In this document: positions 1-8,789 of the stretch, piece after piece
Layout of the letters: each line of letters starts with the position of its first letter
Position numbering within the stretch: the first letter of the stretch is position 1
Assembly (NCBI GenBank): GCA_001795345.1
Contig: MGON01000033.1
Coordinates: forward strand, 13,728 to 22,516
Origin: Chloroflexi bacterium RIFCSPLOWO2_02_FULL_71_16
GTDB taxonomy: Bacteria; Chloroflexota; Limnocylindria; P2-11E
Direction of reading: 5' to 3'
Length of the DNA: 8,789 nt
Notes under the pieces: generated by a model
Database searches by the model: none
What the model saw: only the letters and a program-made list of their open reading frames with translations
Told to the model about the DNA's origin: nothing
Position numbers and translations under genes: made by a program

Positions 1-2
1 CC

Positions 3-20
3 GCGAAGGAGGACTTGTAG
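3..20 (+). CDS. Possible 3' end of an upstream gene (partial)
   Basis: A reading frame entering from the left edge would read A-K-E-D-L and stop at TAG (18-20), directly abutting the ridA ATG at 21. The tight abutment would fit an operon. Five codons are far too few to identify a product, and the other two frames are also open across the edge, so this is only a possibility. Confidence 0.2.
   Translation, partial: AKEDL
6..12 (+). promoter_or_regulatory. Ribosome binding site of ridA
   Basis: AAGGAGG is a near-perfect Shine-Dalgarno sequence, 8 bases before the ATG at 21. It fixes the ridA start and is the strongest such site in the plus-strand row. Confidence 0.8.
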
Positions 21-404
21 ATGGACATCCAGCCGGTGCACAGCGAGGACGCGCCGAAGGCGGTCGGGCCGTACAGCCAGGCCATCGCGGCGGGCCACCT
101 CATCTTCTGCTCGGGGCAGATCCCGCTCGACCCCGCGACCGGCGCGCTCGTGGAGGGTGACATCGCGGTGCAGACGGCGCGGGTCCTCGACAACCTCGCG
201 GCGGTGCTGGCGGCCGCCGGGAGCGACCTCGCCCACGTCGTGAAGACGACGGTGTTCCTCGCGGACATCGGCGACTTCGCGGCGCTGAACGAGGCCTACG
301 GGCTGCGCTTCGGTGCCCACCGGCCGGCGCGGTCCACGTTCCAGGTCGCCGCGCTGCCGCGCGGCGCGCGAGTGGAGATCGAAGCCGTCGCGGTGCGCAT
401 CTGA
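21..404 (+). CDS. ridA: RidA family enamine/imine deaminase
   Basis: The product is a 127-residue RidA (YjgF/YER057c/UK114) protein, the usual length for the family. These are cytosolic trimers that hydrolyse reactive enamines and imines such as 2-aminoacrylate, released by pyridoxal-phosphate enzymes, to keto acids and ammonia. Visible family features are GPYSQA at 16-21, the SGQIPLDP block at 31-38, and the C-terminal RPARSTFQVAALPRGARVEIEA block at 101-122. Arg104 and Glu119 fall where E. coli RidA has Arg105 and Glu120 (aligned by eye), and Tyr18 sits in the usual pocket position, so the protein looks active. The ATG start is fixed by a strong Shine-Dalgarno sequence. The TGA stop overlaps the CTG of a small membrane ORF, and selB follows. 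The substrate is not determined by sequence, because RidA subgroups differ in preference. Confidence 0.93.
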   Translation: MDIQPVHSEDAPKAVGPYSQAIAAGHLIFCSGQIPLDPATGALVEGDIAVQTARVLDNLAAVLAAAGSDLAHVVKTTVFLADIGDFAALNEAYGLRFGAHRPARSTFQVAALPRGARVEIEAVAVRI

Positions 405-618
405 CGAACTACCGGGGGGCTTCGCCCCCCGAGGACCCCCCGCCCGGGCGCCGTCGGTCCCCCGAGCACCTCCCGCACCGCTCCGGCGGCACGGATCGGC
501 CCTCGCTGCCGCCCGTCGCGACCGGCATCGCGCTCGGCCTGTGGATAGCGGTCATGCTCGTGCTCGCCCTCGTCGTCGTCCCGGCCGCGTTCGGCTCCTG
601 CACCGGCGTGGTCTCGCC

Positions 619-622
<4 letters not shown>
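401..622 (+). CDS. Small single-span membrane protein, non-canonical CTG start (predicted)
   Basis: The frame between ridA and selB has no ATG, GTG or TTG before its membrane segment. It is open from CTG 401, which overlaps the ridA stop as CTGA, to TGA 620-622, which overlaps the selB start as GTGA. It would encode 73 residues. The first ~40 are proline- and arginine-rich and probably cytoplasmic (for example SPPEDPPPGRRR). A hydrophobic helix follows at about residues 42-63 (GIALGLWIAVMLVLALVVVP), then a short tail, AAFGSCTGVVSP, with one Cys. The apolar stretch and the exact overlaps at both ends argue for a real gene. Against it are the rare start codon, the lack of a clear Shine-Dalgarno sequence, and an N-terminal segment partly encoded by a repeat-like G/C hairpin (413-431). 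I do not recognise a family and propose no function beyond a small membrane protein translated with selB. Confidence 0.5.
413..431 (+). repeat. G/C hairpin just after ridA
   Basis: CGGGGGGC and GCCCCCCG form an 8-bp perfect stem around a TTC loop, starting 9 bases after the ridA stop. It resembles a terminator stem but has no T-tract. Compact G-run/TTC/C-run elements of this type recur between genes in many high-GC genomes, so a repeat or an mRNA-stabilising hairpin is as likely as a terminator. It lies inside the predicted small membrane ORF. Confidence 0.6.
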
Positions 623-2555
<1,933 letters not shown>

Positions 2556-2559
<4 letters not shown>

Positions 2560-4031
2560 AGTTCCGTGCTGTCCGGGCATCCGAGATGGGTGACGTCGAC
2601 GCGGTCGTGGTCCCGGTGTTCGAGGACGGGCGCGCTCCCGCCGCGCTGTCGCGCGGCCTGCGCTCGACGATCGAGCGGGTGCACAAGGAGAGCGGTTCGA
2701 AGAAGCTCTACACCGCCACGACCCACGTCGGCGGCGAGCGCGGCCTTCCGACGCGCATCGTGATGGTCGCCGCGGGCGACCCGGCCGAGTGGAACGTCGA
2801 GCGGGCGCGCAACGTCGCCTCGAGCGGCGTGCGGACGCTCTGGCGCTCGACCGCGAAGCGCGCTGCCGTCGTCGTGGTCCCGAACGGGCTCGGCGTCGAG
2901 CGCGCCGCCCAGGCGACCGTCGAAGGTGTGGTCTTCGCCATGTGGCGCCCCGAGGCGCACCGCACGAGCGCCGCCGACCGCAAGCTGCCGCCGCTCGGCA
3001 ACGTCACGCTCGTGGTGGAGGAGCGGGCCGACCTCCGGCGCGCGATGGCGCGCGGCCAGGCTGTCGGCGACGCCGTCAACACGGCGCGACGCCTGGCGAA
3101 CGAGCCGGCCAACAAGATGACGCCGACGATCCTCGCCGACGAGGCGAAGGCGCTCGCGAAGGAGCACGGACTCGAGATCGAGGTGCTCGACCGCGAGCGC
3201 TGCCGCAAGCTCGGGATGAACTCCTACCTATCCGTGGCCCAGGGCAGCCACGAGCCGCCGCGCTTCATCGTCCTGCGCCACAAGGGCCGCGGCGGCCGCG
3301 ACGTCGACGTCGCCTTCGTGGGCAAGGGCATCACATTCGACTCGGGCGGGATCTCCATCAAGCCCGCGGAGGGCATGCAGAAGATGAAGATGGACATGAG
3401 CGGCGCGGCCGCGGTCATCGCGGCGATCGGGGCCGTGGCGGCGCTCGGGATCAAGGCGAACGTCCTGGCGGTCGCGCCGTGCACCGAGAACCTTCCTGGC
3501 GGCGCCGCTACGAAGCCGGGCGATGTGTTCACGAGCATGAGCGGCCGCACGGTCGAGGTCCTGAACACCGACGCCGAGGGGCGCCTCGTCCTCATCGACG
3601 GCGTCTCGTATGCCGAGCGCGAGGGGGCGCGCCGCATCGTCGACGTCGCCACGCTGACCGGAGCGATCCAGATCGCGCTGGGCCACCACTTCAGCGGGCT
3701 CTTCGGCCGGCCGGATGCCTTCGTGGCCGAGGTCCGAGCCGCAGGCGAGGCCGCGGGCGACCGCCTCTGGCCGATGCCGCTGACGGACGAGTACCGCGAG
3801 GAGATCCGGAGCGACATAGCGGACATCGTCAACAGCGCGGGGCGCGAGGGCGGGGCCAGCAAGGGCGCCGCGTTCATCGACGCCGTGCTGGACCAGGACA
3901 CGGAGTGGGCGCATCTCGACATCGCCAGCACGGCCTGGTCGGACCGCGACCGGCCGCATTCTCCGAAGGGGCCGCAGGGCTCCGCCGTCCGCACGCTCAT
4001 CGAGCTGGCGGAGCGTGCCGCGGCCCGCTAG
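2556..4031 (+). CDS. pepA: Leucyl aminopeptidase, M17 family
   Basis: The product is a 491-residue cytosolic M17 aminopeptidase (E. coli PepA is 503) that removes N-terminal residues from peptides using two metal ions, normally as a hexamer. The catalytic half carries GKGITFDSGG (256-265), KMKMDMSGA (276-284) and the M17 signature NTDAEGRL (337-344). With a constant offset of 13 from E. coli PepA, all metal ligands are present: Lys257, Asp262, Asp280, Asp339 and Glu341. The catalytic residues Lys269 and Arg343 are present too. The less conserved N-terminal domain covers roughly residues 1-160. The ATG overlaps the selB stop (ATGA) and has a good Shine-Dalgarno sequence, so translation is probably coupled to selB. 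The helicase gene starts 12 bases after the stop. Some PepA proteins also bind DNA as recombination or transcription factors, and nothing here shows that role. Confidence 0.95.
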
Positions 4032-4043
4032 CGGCGAGCGGGC

Positions 4044-7000
4044 GTGACCGAGCGAAGCGAGGCGCGTGGCCGCAGGCCCACGCGCGTGGAGCAGGAAGAG
4101 CTCCCGCTTCGCGTCGCCGAGACCGCGCCCGACATCCTCCGCGACCTCACCGCCGACCAGCGGGAGGCGGTGGAGCACGGCGACGGGCCGCTCCTCGTCA
4201 TCGCCGGGGCCGGGACGGGGAAGACGCATGTCATCACCGCGCGGATCGTCCACCTCATCAGGTCGCACGCGGCGAAGCCGCACGAGATCCTCGCGCTCAC
4301 GTTCACCGAGAAGGCGGCGGCGACGATGCAGGAGCGCGTCGACCTGAGCACGCCCATGGGGCAGAACGACGCCGCGATCCGCACCTTCCACGCGTTCGGC
4401 GACGAGGTCTTCCGCGAGTTCGCGCTCGAGCTGGGCAGGGCGGGGGAGCTTCGCGTGCTCTCTTCTGCCGAGCAGGTGATCTTCGTTCGCGAGCACCTGT
4501 ACGAGCTGCCTTTGCGCAGGTACAGGCCGGCCGGGGATCCGCTCCGCCACGTCCGCGCTCTGCTCGACCTCTTCGCCCGCGCGCGCGACGACGACGTCTC
4601 GCCTGACCAGTACGTCGCGTTCGCCGAGGGTCTGCGGCTCACGGTCGCAGGCGCGGAAGATCCGGTCGCGGCGGCGGACGATGCGGACGCGCAGGAGGAG
4701 CTCGCCGCCGCGTACGCGGGATACACCGCGCTCAAGGCGAAGCACGGGGTCATCGACTTCGGCGACCAGATCGCCCTCACGCTGGAGCTGCTACGGGATC
4801 GGCCGGCCGCGGCGAAGCGCCTGCAGGCGCGCTACCGCTACGTGCTCGTCGACGAGTTCCAGGACACCAACGAGGCGCAGTTCGGCATCATCCGCCGCCT
4901 CGTCGAGCCGCGGCGGAACCTCACCGTCGTGGGCGACGACGACCAGTCCATCTTCGGCTGGCGAGGCGCGACCCTCGGGAACTTCGATGCCTTCCTCGAG
5001 GCCTATCCGGACCGGAAGGTGGTCACGCTCCTCGAGAACCGCCGTTCGCCGCAGGGGCTGCTCGACGCCGCCTACCGGCTCATCCAGCACGACCCCGAGC
5101 GGCTCGAGACGCGCCTCGGGATCTCGAAGCGCCTCGTCGGCCGTCCTTCCGGCGACGGCGACGCCGTCGAGCACCTCGCCTTCGGCAGCGCGGCCGAGGA
5201 GGCCGAGTCGGTGGCCGACCGTATTGCTCAGATCGCCCTCCGCGGCCAGCGCCGCTACGGAGCGTTCGCCGTGCTCGTCCGGAACAACTCGGACGCGAAC
5301 CGGGTCCTGAACGCCCTCGCGGCGAGGGGCATCCCCGCGCACTTCTCGGGCGGGGGGCAGCTCTACGACCGTCCGGAGGTGCGCCTCCTCATCGCGTTCC
5401 TGTCGTCGGTCGCCTCGCCGACCGACTCCCAGCACCTGTACTTCCTGGCCACCTCGTCGCTCTACGCGTTCCCGCCGCACGAGCTCGCGCGCGCCACCGA
5501 GGCGCACGAGCGCCGCCGCAAGCCGCTCCGCGAGCTGTTCGACGAGATCGCGAGCGGGGGAGCGGTCGGGTACGGCGACGACGCCGTCGCCGCCGCGACG
5601 AAGCTGGTCGAGGACCTGCGCTCGTACGAGGCGCGGGCCACCGAGCTCACGACGGCCGAGCTGCTCTACGAGTTCCTCGAGCGCTCTCAGCTGCTGCGGC
5701 GCTACCTCGATCCGGACTCCGCGCTCGCCGAGGAGCAGGGGCGCAACGTGGCCAAGTTCTTCCGGCTGGTCTCGAGCGCCGGCCGGGCGCTCCCGACCGA
5801 CCGCGCCGCATTCTTCGTCCCGCACCTCGAGCTCCTGCGCGCGGCGGGGGACGACCCCGCGGCGGCCGACTACGAGGCCAGCGAGGCCGCGGTGAACGTG
5901 CTCACCATCCACAAGGCGAAGGGCCTCGAGTTCGGCGTGGTGTTCCTGGTCGTCGCGACGGACGAGCGCCTCCCGGGCCGTCCCCGCCCGCCAGAGCTCC
6001 CGCTTCCGGCCGGCCTGGCCCGGACGCCGGCGCCGTCCCGCGAGCGGCATGTCGCCGAGGAGCGGCGGCTGGCGTACGTCGCGATGACCAGAGCGAAGGA
6101 CCGCTTCTTCTTCACCAGCGCCACTGACTACGGCGGCACCCGCGGCCACCGGCCCAGCCGCTTCATCGGGGAGGCCTTGGGCACGCAGCCCAAGCCGCTG
6201 GCCGTCCGCCTCTCGGCGTACGAGGAGCTCACGCGCTCAGCGCCGCAGGCCGACGAGGCCGACGCGCGTCTGCCGATGCTCGACCCGAACGACGTCCTCA
6301 CCGTGTCCTACAGCCAGATCGACGACTACCGCCGCTGTCCCCTGCGCTACCGCTTCGCCCACGTGCTGCAGATACCCACGCTCCCCACGCCGCCGCTCAT
6401 CTACGGCGAAGCGTTGCACCGCGCCGTGAGCGACTACCTCCAGAAGAAGCGCGAGGGTCTACGGCCGACCTTCGAGGACCTCGAGCGGACCTTCCGCGCG
6501 ACCTGGCTGTCCGAGGGCTTCATCTCGCCCGAGCACGAGGCGGAGCGGTTCGAGGCCGGGCTCGCCGCGCTCCGGCGGTTCCACGAGCAGGAGAAGGACG
6601 CGCCCGCGCCCGAGATGGTCGAGCAGCGCTTCTCGTTCATGCTCGGCCGCGACCGGGTGGTGGGCCGGTGGGACCGCGTCGACAGCACCCCCGAGGGAGC
6701 GGTGGTCGTCGACTACAAGTCGTCGGCCCTCGACGACGAGACGGACTCGGCGCAGCGGAAGGCGAACCAGGACCTGCAGCTCCTCGTTTACGCGCTCGCC
6801 TACCAGCGCATGTACGGCGATCCTCCGGCGAAGGTCGCGCTGCACTTCCTGGAGTCGGGCCGGCGCGGAGAGCTGACCCCAGGGGAGGATGCGATCCGGG
6901 CCGTCGCGGCGCGGATCACCTCGACAGCGGCACGCATCCGGGAGCGGAAGTTCGCTGCCGATCCGGAGAAGCCGGAGATCCGCACCTGCCGCCAGTGCCC

Positions 7001-7061
7001 GTACAACCCCATCTGCCCTGAGTCTTGGACCGCGCGCGCGGTCGCGGGGACCGGCGTCTAG
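4044..7061 (+). CDS. UvrD/PcrA-like helicase fused to RecB-type PD-(D/E)XK nuclease with Fe-S cluster
   Basis: This 1005-residue superfamily 1A DNA helicase-nuclease probably acts in double-strand break end processing or recombination. Helicase motifs are in order: Walker A AGAGTGKT (54-61), motif Ia LTFTEKAA, Walker B DEFQD (270-274), motif [16 protein letters not shown] (297-309), motif V HKAKGLEF (623-630) and motif [12 protein letters not shown] (678-687). The C-terminal ~240 residues are a RecB/AddB-like nuclease, with His792 in GEALHRAV, Asp877 in RWDRVD, Asp890-x-Lys892 and QxxxY (Gln912, Tyr916). Cys765, before the nuclease core, plus C-x2-C-x5-C (Cys982, 985, 991) form the AddB/AdnAB-type [4Fe-4S] staple. 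All catalytic residues are intact. The fusion resembles one subunit of actinobacterial AdnAB, but no partner gene is adjacent. The GTG start lacks a clear Shine-Dalgarno sequence, and GTG 4086 is an alternative. The gene follows pepA by 12 bases and converges with the transporter. Confidence 0.9.
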   Translation: MTERSEARGRRPTRVEQEELPLRVAETAPDILRDLTADQREAVEHGDGPLLVIAGAGTGKTHVITARIVHLIRSHAAKPHEILALTFTEKAAATMQERVDLSTPMGQNDAAIRTFHAFGDEVFREFALELGRAGELRVLSSAEQVIFVREHLYELPLRRYRPAGDPLRHVRALLDLFARARDDDVSPDQYVAFAEGLRLTVAGAEDPVAAADDADAQEELAAAYAGYTALKAKHGVIDFGDQIALTLELLRDRPAAAKRLQARYRYVLVDEFQDTNEAQFGIIRRLVEPRRNLTVVGDDDQSIFGWRGATLGNFDAFLEAYPDRKVVTLLENRRSPQGLLDAAYRLIQHDPERLETRLGISKRLVGRPSGDGDAVEHLAFGSAAEEAESVADRIAQIALRGQRRYGAFAVLVRNNSDANRVLNALAARGIPAHFSGGGQLYDRPEVRLLIAFLSSVASPTDSQHLYFLATSSLYAFPPHELARATEAHERRRKPLRELFDEIASGGAVGYGDDAVAAATKLVEDLRSYEARATELTTAELLYEFLERSQLLRRYLDPDSALAEEQGRNVAKFFRLVSSAGRALPTDRAAFFVPHLELLRAAGDDPAAADYEASEAAVNVLTIHKAKGLEFGVVFLVVATDERLPGRPRPPELPLPAGLARTPAPSRERHVAEERRLAYVAMTRAKDRFFFTSATDYGGTRGHRPSRFIGEALGTQPKPLAVRLSAYEELTRSAPQADEADARLPMLDPNDVLTVSYSQIDDYRRCPLRYRFAHVLQIPTLPTPPLIYGEALHRAVSDYLQKKREGLRPTFEDLERTFRATWLSEGFISPEHEAERFEAGLAALRRFHEQEKDAPAPEMVEQRFSFMLGRDRVVGRWDRVDSTPEGAVVVDYKSSALDDETDSAQRKANQDLQLLVYALAYQRMYGDPPAKVALHFLESGRRGELTPGEDAIRAVAARITSTAARIRERKFAADPEKPEIRTCRQCPYNPICPESWTARAVAGTGV
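4062..4085 (+). repeat. Hairpin between two possible helicase starts
   Basis: GCGCGTGG (4062-4069) and CCACGCGC (4078-4085) form a perfect 8-bp stem around an 8-base loop. It follows the string CGAGCGAAGCGAGG (4049-4062). This combination resembles intergenic repeat elements of GC-rich genomes. It lies between the GTG codons at 4044 and 4086, so the first 14 residues of the helicase may be repeat-derived or untranslated. Confidence 0.55.
7028..7043 (+). repeat. Perfect 16-base palindrome at the 3' end of the helicase gene
   Basis: GACCGCGCGCGCGGTC is its own reverse complement and can fold as a 6-bp stem with a GCGC loop. It ends 15 bases before the helicase stop codon, in the codons for T-A-R-A-V. 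There is no T-run on either side. It could serve as a weak Rho-assisted terminator stem for this convergent gene pair, or it could simply reflect Arg/Ala codon choice. Confidence 0.4.
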
Positions 7062-7153
7062 ATCGGCCGGATCGCCGCGCGAGGTGCCTGTGTGCAAGGA
7101 CGCCCGGGTTCGAGCTCCACTTCGTACGGACACCGATAGAGACGCGAGGCGAC
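7062..7153. other. Convergent intergenic gap without recognisable signals
   Basis: These 92 bases separate the helicase stop from the transporter stop. I see no T-tract terminator, no tRNA fold and no supported ORF. The short direct repeat CGCGAGG occurs at both ends (7077-7083 and 7143-7149) without obvious meaning. Confidence 0.5.
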
Positions 7154-8503
7154 TTAGGTCGTGGTGATCGGCGCGGGAAGCGCATCGCGCTCGCCGATGC
7201 CGCGCAGGTGGTACCAGAGCACGACGGCCGCGAAGCCCGCCAGCGCGAACACGCCGGCGATCGGCAGCGCCAGCTGGATGCCGAGCGAGCGGTCCGCCGT
7301 GTAACCGAAGACCTGAAGTAGCACGCCGAAGATGACCACGGCCATTCCCTGCGCCAGCTTCTCGAGCGTCTTGAACATCCCGTAGTAGACGGCCGCACGG
7401 CGGCGGCCGGAGCGCGCGGTGTCGTCGTCGATGACGTCGGCCATCATCGCGCCGGGGAAGACGAAGAGCGCGGCGAAGCCGACGCCAGAGAGCCAGATGA
7501 GGACCCGCGCCTGGGTCTCGAGGTCGATCCCGGGAACGAGCGCCCGGAACGCGCCAACGCCGAGGAAGACCAGGTACGCGCCGATCCCCGCCATTGAGAT
7601 CGCGTATACCGCGCGCTTCCCGAACCGGTCTGCGGCCCGACCCATGATCGGCAGCGCTATCACGACGGCGGCGATCACACCCGCGAGGAAGAAGGTGACA
7701 TCGCCTTCGCTCAGGCCGTGGATGACGGTCACGTAGTACGGCATGAGCACTATCAAAATGTTGTATCCGAGACTGAACAGCACGAACGAGAGCGCCAGCG
7801 CCAAGAACGGCCGGTGCGTGAGTGAGACGCGGACCGACTCGCGCAGCCCGATCTGCTCCTCGTGGAGGACCGCCTCCCGCGATAGGGTCCCGCGCCGCCA
7901 GAGCCCGAAGAGCATCAGATAGAGCGAAACGAGCGCGATGACCGCGAGCGTCGCGCCCATCCCGGCGAAGCCGATGTGCTCGATGAGCTGCGGGCTCACG
8001 ACAACGGCGAGCACGAGCCCGAGCGTCCCGAAGAACACCTTCCACACGCCGAGGCTCACGCGGTCGATCGAGGTCGTCGCGATCTCCGCCTGGAGCGCCT
8101 CGTAGGGCGCGCCGACGATCGTGTTCGCGAAGTAGAAGAGCTCGAGGACCACGAAGAAGTACACCACGACGAGCAGCGCGCTCGCTCCCGACGGCGGCGT
8201 CCAGAGGAGCCAGAAAGTGAACGCCAGGAGCGGCGTGCCGAAGAGGAGGAACGGGATGCGCCGGCCCCAACGGCTCTTGGTCCGGTCACTCCACCAGCCG
8301 ATCAGCGGATCGTCGAGCGCCTCGAGCAGCTGCCCGGCGCCCCTGGCGACCGCGACGACCGCGAGCGGGATGAGCAACGGGAGCCCGCGCTCCTCCGGCG
8401 GTGCGTAGAAATAGATGAGCCAGGCACCCAGGGTCCAGAAGAGCGTGGCGTTGCCCAGGCTTCCGACCGCGTAGAGCAACCGGTCCGCGAGCGGGAGTTG
8501 CAT
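7154..8503 (-). CDS. GPH-family (MelB-like) MFS cation/sugar symporter
   Basis: This integral membrane transporter of 449 residues, with about 12 membrane helices, belongs to the glycoside-pentoside-hexuronide:cation symporter branch of the MFS. The loop after helix II carries the family signature DPLIGWWSDRTKSRWGRR (65-82). Glu61, Asp64 and Asp65 align by eye with MelB Asp55, Asn58 and Asp59 of the cation site, while MelB Asp124 appears to be Gly131. Helix IV has the usual APYEAL (132-137). The C-terminal half has GRAADRFGKR and the typical MMADVIDDDTARSGRRR block followed by YYGMFKTLEKLAQ. ATG 8503 is preferred because it begins with the family-like LPLADRLLYAVGSLGN. An in-frame GTG at 8587 would add 28 residues, but that extension uses AT-ending codons unlike the rest. 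No sugar genes are adjacent, so the substrate is unknown; related family members carry sugars, sulfoquinovose or lysolipids. The gene is probably transcribed alone. Confidence 0.9.
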   Translation of the reverse strand: MQLPLADRLLYAVGSLGNATLFWTLGAWLIYFYAPPEERGLPLLIPLAVVAVARGAGQLLEALDDPLIGWWSDRTKSRWGRRIPFLLFGTPLLAFTFWLLWTPPSGASALLVVVYFFVVLELFYFANTIVGAPYEALQAEIATTSIDRVSLGVWKVFFGTLGLVLAVVVSPQLIEHIGFAGMGATLAVIALVSLYLMLFGLWRRGTLSREAVLHEEQIGLRESVRVSLTHRPFLALALSFVLFSLGYNILIVLMPYYVTVIHGLSEGDVTFFLAGVIAAVVIALPIMGRAADRFGKRAVYAISMAGIGAYLVFLGVGAFRALVPGIDLETQARVLIWLSGVGFAALFVFPGAMMADVIDDDTARSGRRRAAVYYGMFKTLEKLAQGMAVVIFGVLLQVFGYTADRSLGIQLALPIAGVFALAGFAAVVLWYHLRGIGERDALPAPITTT

Positions 8504-8604
8504 GGGCGCGGAGCCTAGGACGATGCGCCGCGCGGCCTCACTTGATTCGCTGATACCAACACTGGTGTCGCCATCGACGGTTTCCACACGAAAACATTTG
8601 TTCT

Positions 8605-8632
8605 ATTGTTGCTTGCGATGACACACTGTCAG
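8605..8632 (-). promoter_or_regulatory. Candidate sigma-70 promoter of the transporter gene
   Basis: On the minus strand, CTGACA (8627-8632, 5 of 6 matches to TTGACA) is followed after 16 bases by AACAAT (8605-8610, 4 of 6 matches to TATAAT). It lies in the only AT-richer patch of the window. Transcription would start near 8598, giving a leader of about 95 bases to ATG 8503. Found by eye; not scored. Confidence 0.35.
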
Positions 8633-8677
8633 CCGACCTCTGCTGCACCCAGCTCGCGGTCATTCGAAGCGCGATCG

Positions 8678-8708
8678 TTGACTGAGAAGTGCGCGGTGAG
8701 CGCATTAG
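8678..8708 (+). promoter_or_regulatory. Weak candidate promoter for the right-edge gene
   Basis: TTGACT (8678-8683, 5 of 6 matches to TTGACA) is followed after 19 bases by CATTAG (8703-8708, 3 of 6 matches to TATAAT). The spacing is long and the -10 element is poor, so support is low. The position, about 45 bases before a GTG start, is reasonable. Confidence 0.25.
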
Positions 8709-8742
8709 AGTGAACGGGCGCGGGGCGGCGCGACGCAGGACC

Positions 8743-8748
8743 GGAGGG
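8743..8748 (+). promoter_or_regulatory. Ribosome binding site of the right-edge gene
   Basis: GGAGGG lies 5 bases before GTG 8754 and 2 bases before GTG 8751. The spacing favours 8754 as the start. Confidence 0.55.
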
Positions 8749-8753
8749 TCGTG

Positions 8754-8789
8754 GTGATCGAGGCCGTCGCGCTCGTCTCGCTCCTGGTC
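8754..8789 (+). CDS. 5' end of an unidentified gene with hydrophobic N-terminus (partial)
   Basis: A frame with a good Shine-Dalgarno sequence starts at GTG 8754 (or GTG 8751 in the same frame) and stays open to the window edge. It encodes V-I-E-A-V-A-L-V-S-L-L-V. The hydrophobic start suggests a membrane anchor or signal-type segment. Twelve codons do not allow identification. The gene is divergent from the transporter, so it belongs to a separate transcription unit. Confidence 0.5.
   Translation, partial: MIEAVALVSLLV

Larger units (their letters stand above)
8588..8753. other. Divergent intergenic region
   Basis: These roughly 166 bases separate the minus-strand transporter leader from the plus-strand gene at the right edge. 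The left part (8588-8620) is clearly AT-richer than the flanking genes and holds the transporter promoter candidate. The right part holds a weak plus-strand promoter candidate and a Shine-Dalgarno sequence. No convincing operator repeat was found. Confidence 0.5.

Noticed and set aside
313..618. Extension of the selB frame upstream of GTG 619 by 102 codons
   Set aside because: The extra residues overlap ridA in another frame, are Arg/Pro/Ala-rich with no SelB similarity, and SelB proteins start shortly before the GHVDHGKS motif.
401..618. SECIS element or in-frame UGA selenocysteine codon near selB
   Set aside because: Reading through the TGA at 620 gives an Arg-rich shadow of selB, and the G/C hairpin at 413 is not placed 3' of a candidate UGA codon in a selenoprotein gene.
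2789..4606. Long open frame on the plus strand overlapping pepA and the helicase start
   Set aside because: It is an out-of-frame shadow of GC-rich genes, dominated by Arg, Gly and Ala, with no domain. pepA and the helicase in the other frames have full motif sets.
7101..7135. tRNA-like T-loop string GGGTTCGAG in the convergent gap
   Set aside because: The flanking bases do not pair to make a T stem, and no acceptor or anticodon arms can be drawn, so it is neither a tRNA nor a clear tRNA remnant.
6459..8270. Long minus-strand open frame spanning the helicase end and the transporter
   Set aside because: It is an Arg/Ala-rich shadow that crosses two well-supported genes and their gap, with no recognisable motif.
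8618..8713. 31-codon plus-strand ORF (ATG 8618 to TGA 8711) in the divergent region
   Set aside because: It has no Shine-Dalgarno sequence, its composition looks non-coding, and it overlaps the promoter candidates.

Overview
The window is very GC-rich (third codon positions almost always G or C, many GTG starts) and gene-dense. It looks like a chromosomal segment from a high-GC bacterium, most likely an actinobacterium or a similar soil or sediment lineage such as Thermoleophilia. That placement rests on base composition, GTG starts and gene content only. No phage, transposon, CRISPR or RNA gene is visible.

Layout: positions 1-7061 carry a tightly packed plus-strand row. It starts with ridA (RidA/YjgF enamine/imine deaminase). 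Next comes a small single-span membrane ORF that has no ATG, GTG or TTG start and is easily missed. Then follow selB (selenocysteine-specific elongation factor), pepA (M17 leucyl aminopeptidase) and a 1005-residue UvrD/PcrA-type helicase fused to a RecB-like nuclease with an Fe-S 'iron staple'. Three junctions in the row are 4-base overlaps (CTGA at 401, GTGA at 619, ATGA at 2556), and the last is a 12-base gap, so a single operon with translational coupling is likely. A 92-base convergent gap follows, then a minus-strand GPH/MelB-type sugar-cation symporter. A divergent, locally AT-richer promoter region (8588-8750) leads into the first codons of a further plus-strand gene with a hydrophobic N-terminus, cut by the window edge.

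How the genes fit together: selB implies that the organism inserts selenocysteine, but selA, selC, selD and any selenoprotein lie outside the window. RidA removes reactive 2-aminoacrylate-type enamines. SelA chemistry passes through an aminoacrylyl-tRNA intermediate, so the RidA-SelB pairing is suggestive but unproven. PepA (peptide turnover) and the helicase-nuclease (double-strand break processing) look like housekeeping genes carried along. I found no clear new defence or mobile system. The most useful observations are the hidden membrane ORF coupled to selB, the stand-alone helicase-nuclease with all key motifs intact, two repeat-like hairpins at gene junctions, and base-composition evidence for a shorter transporter start.
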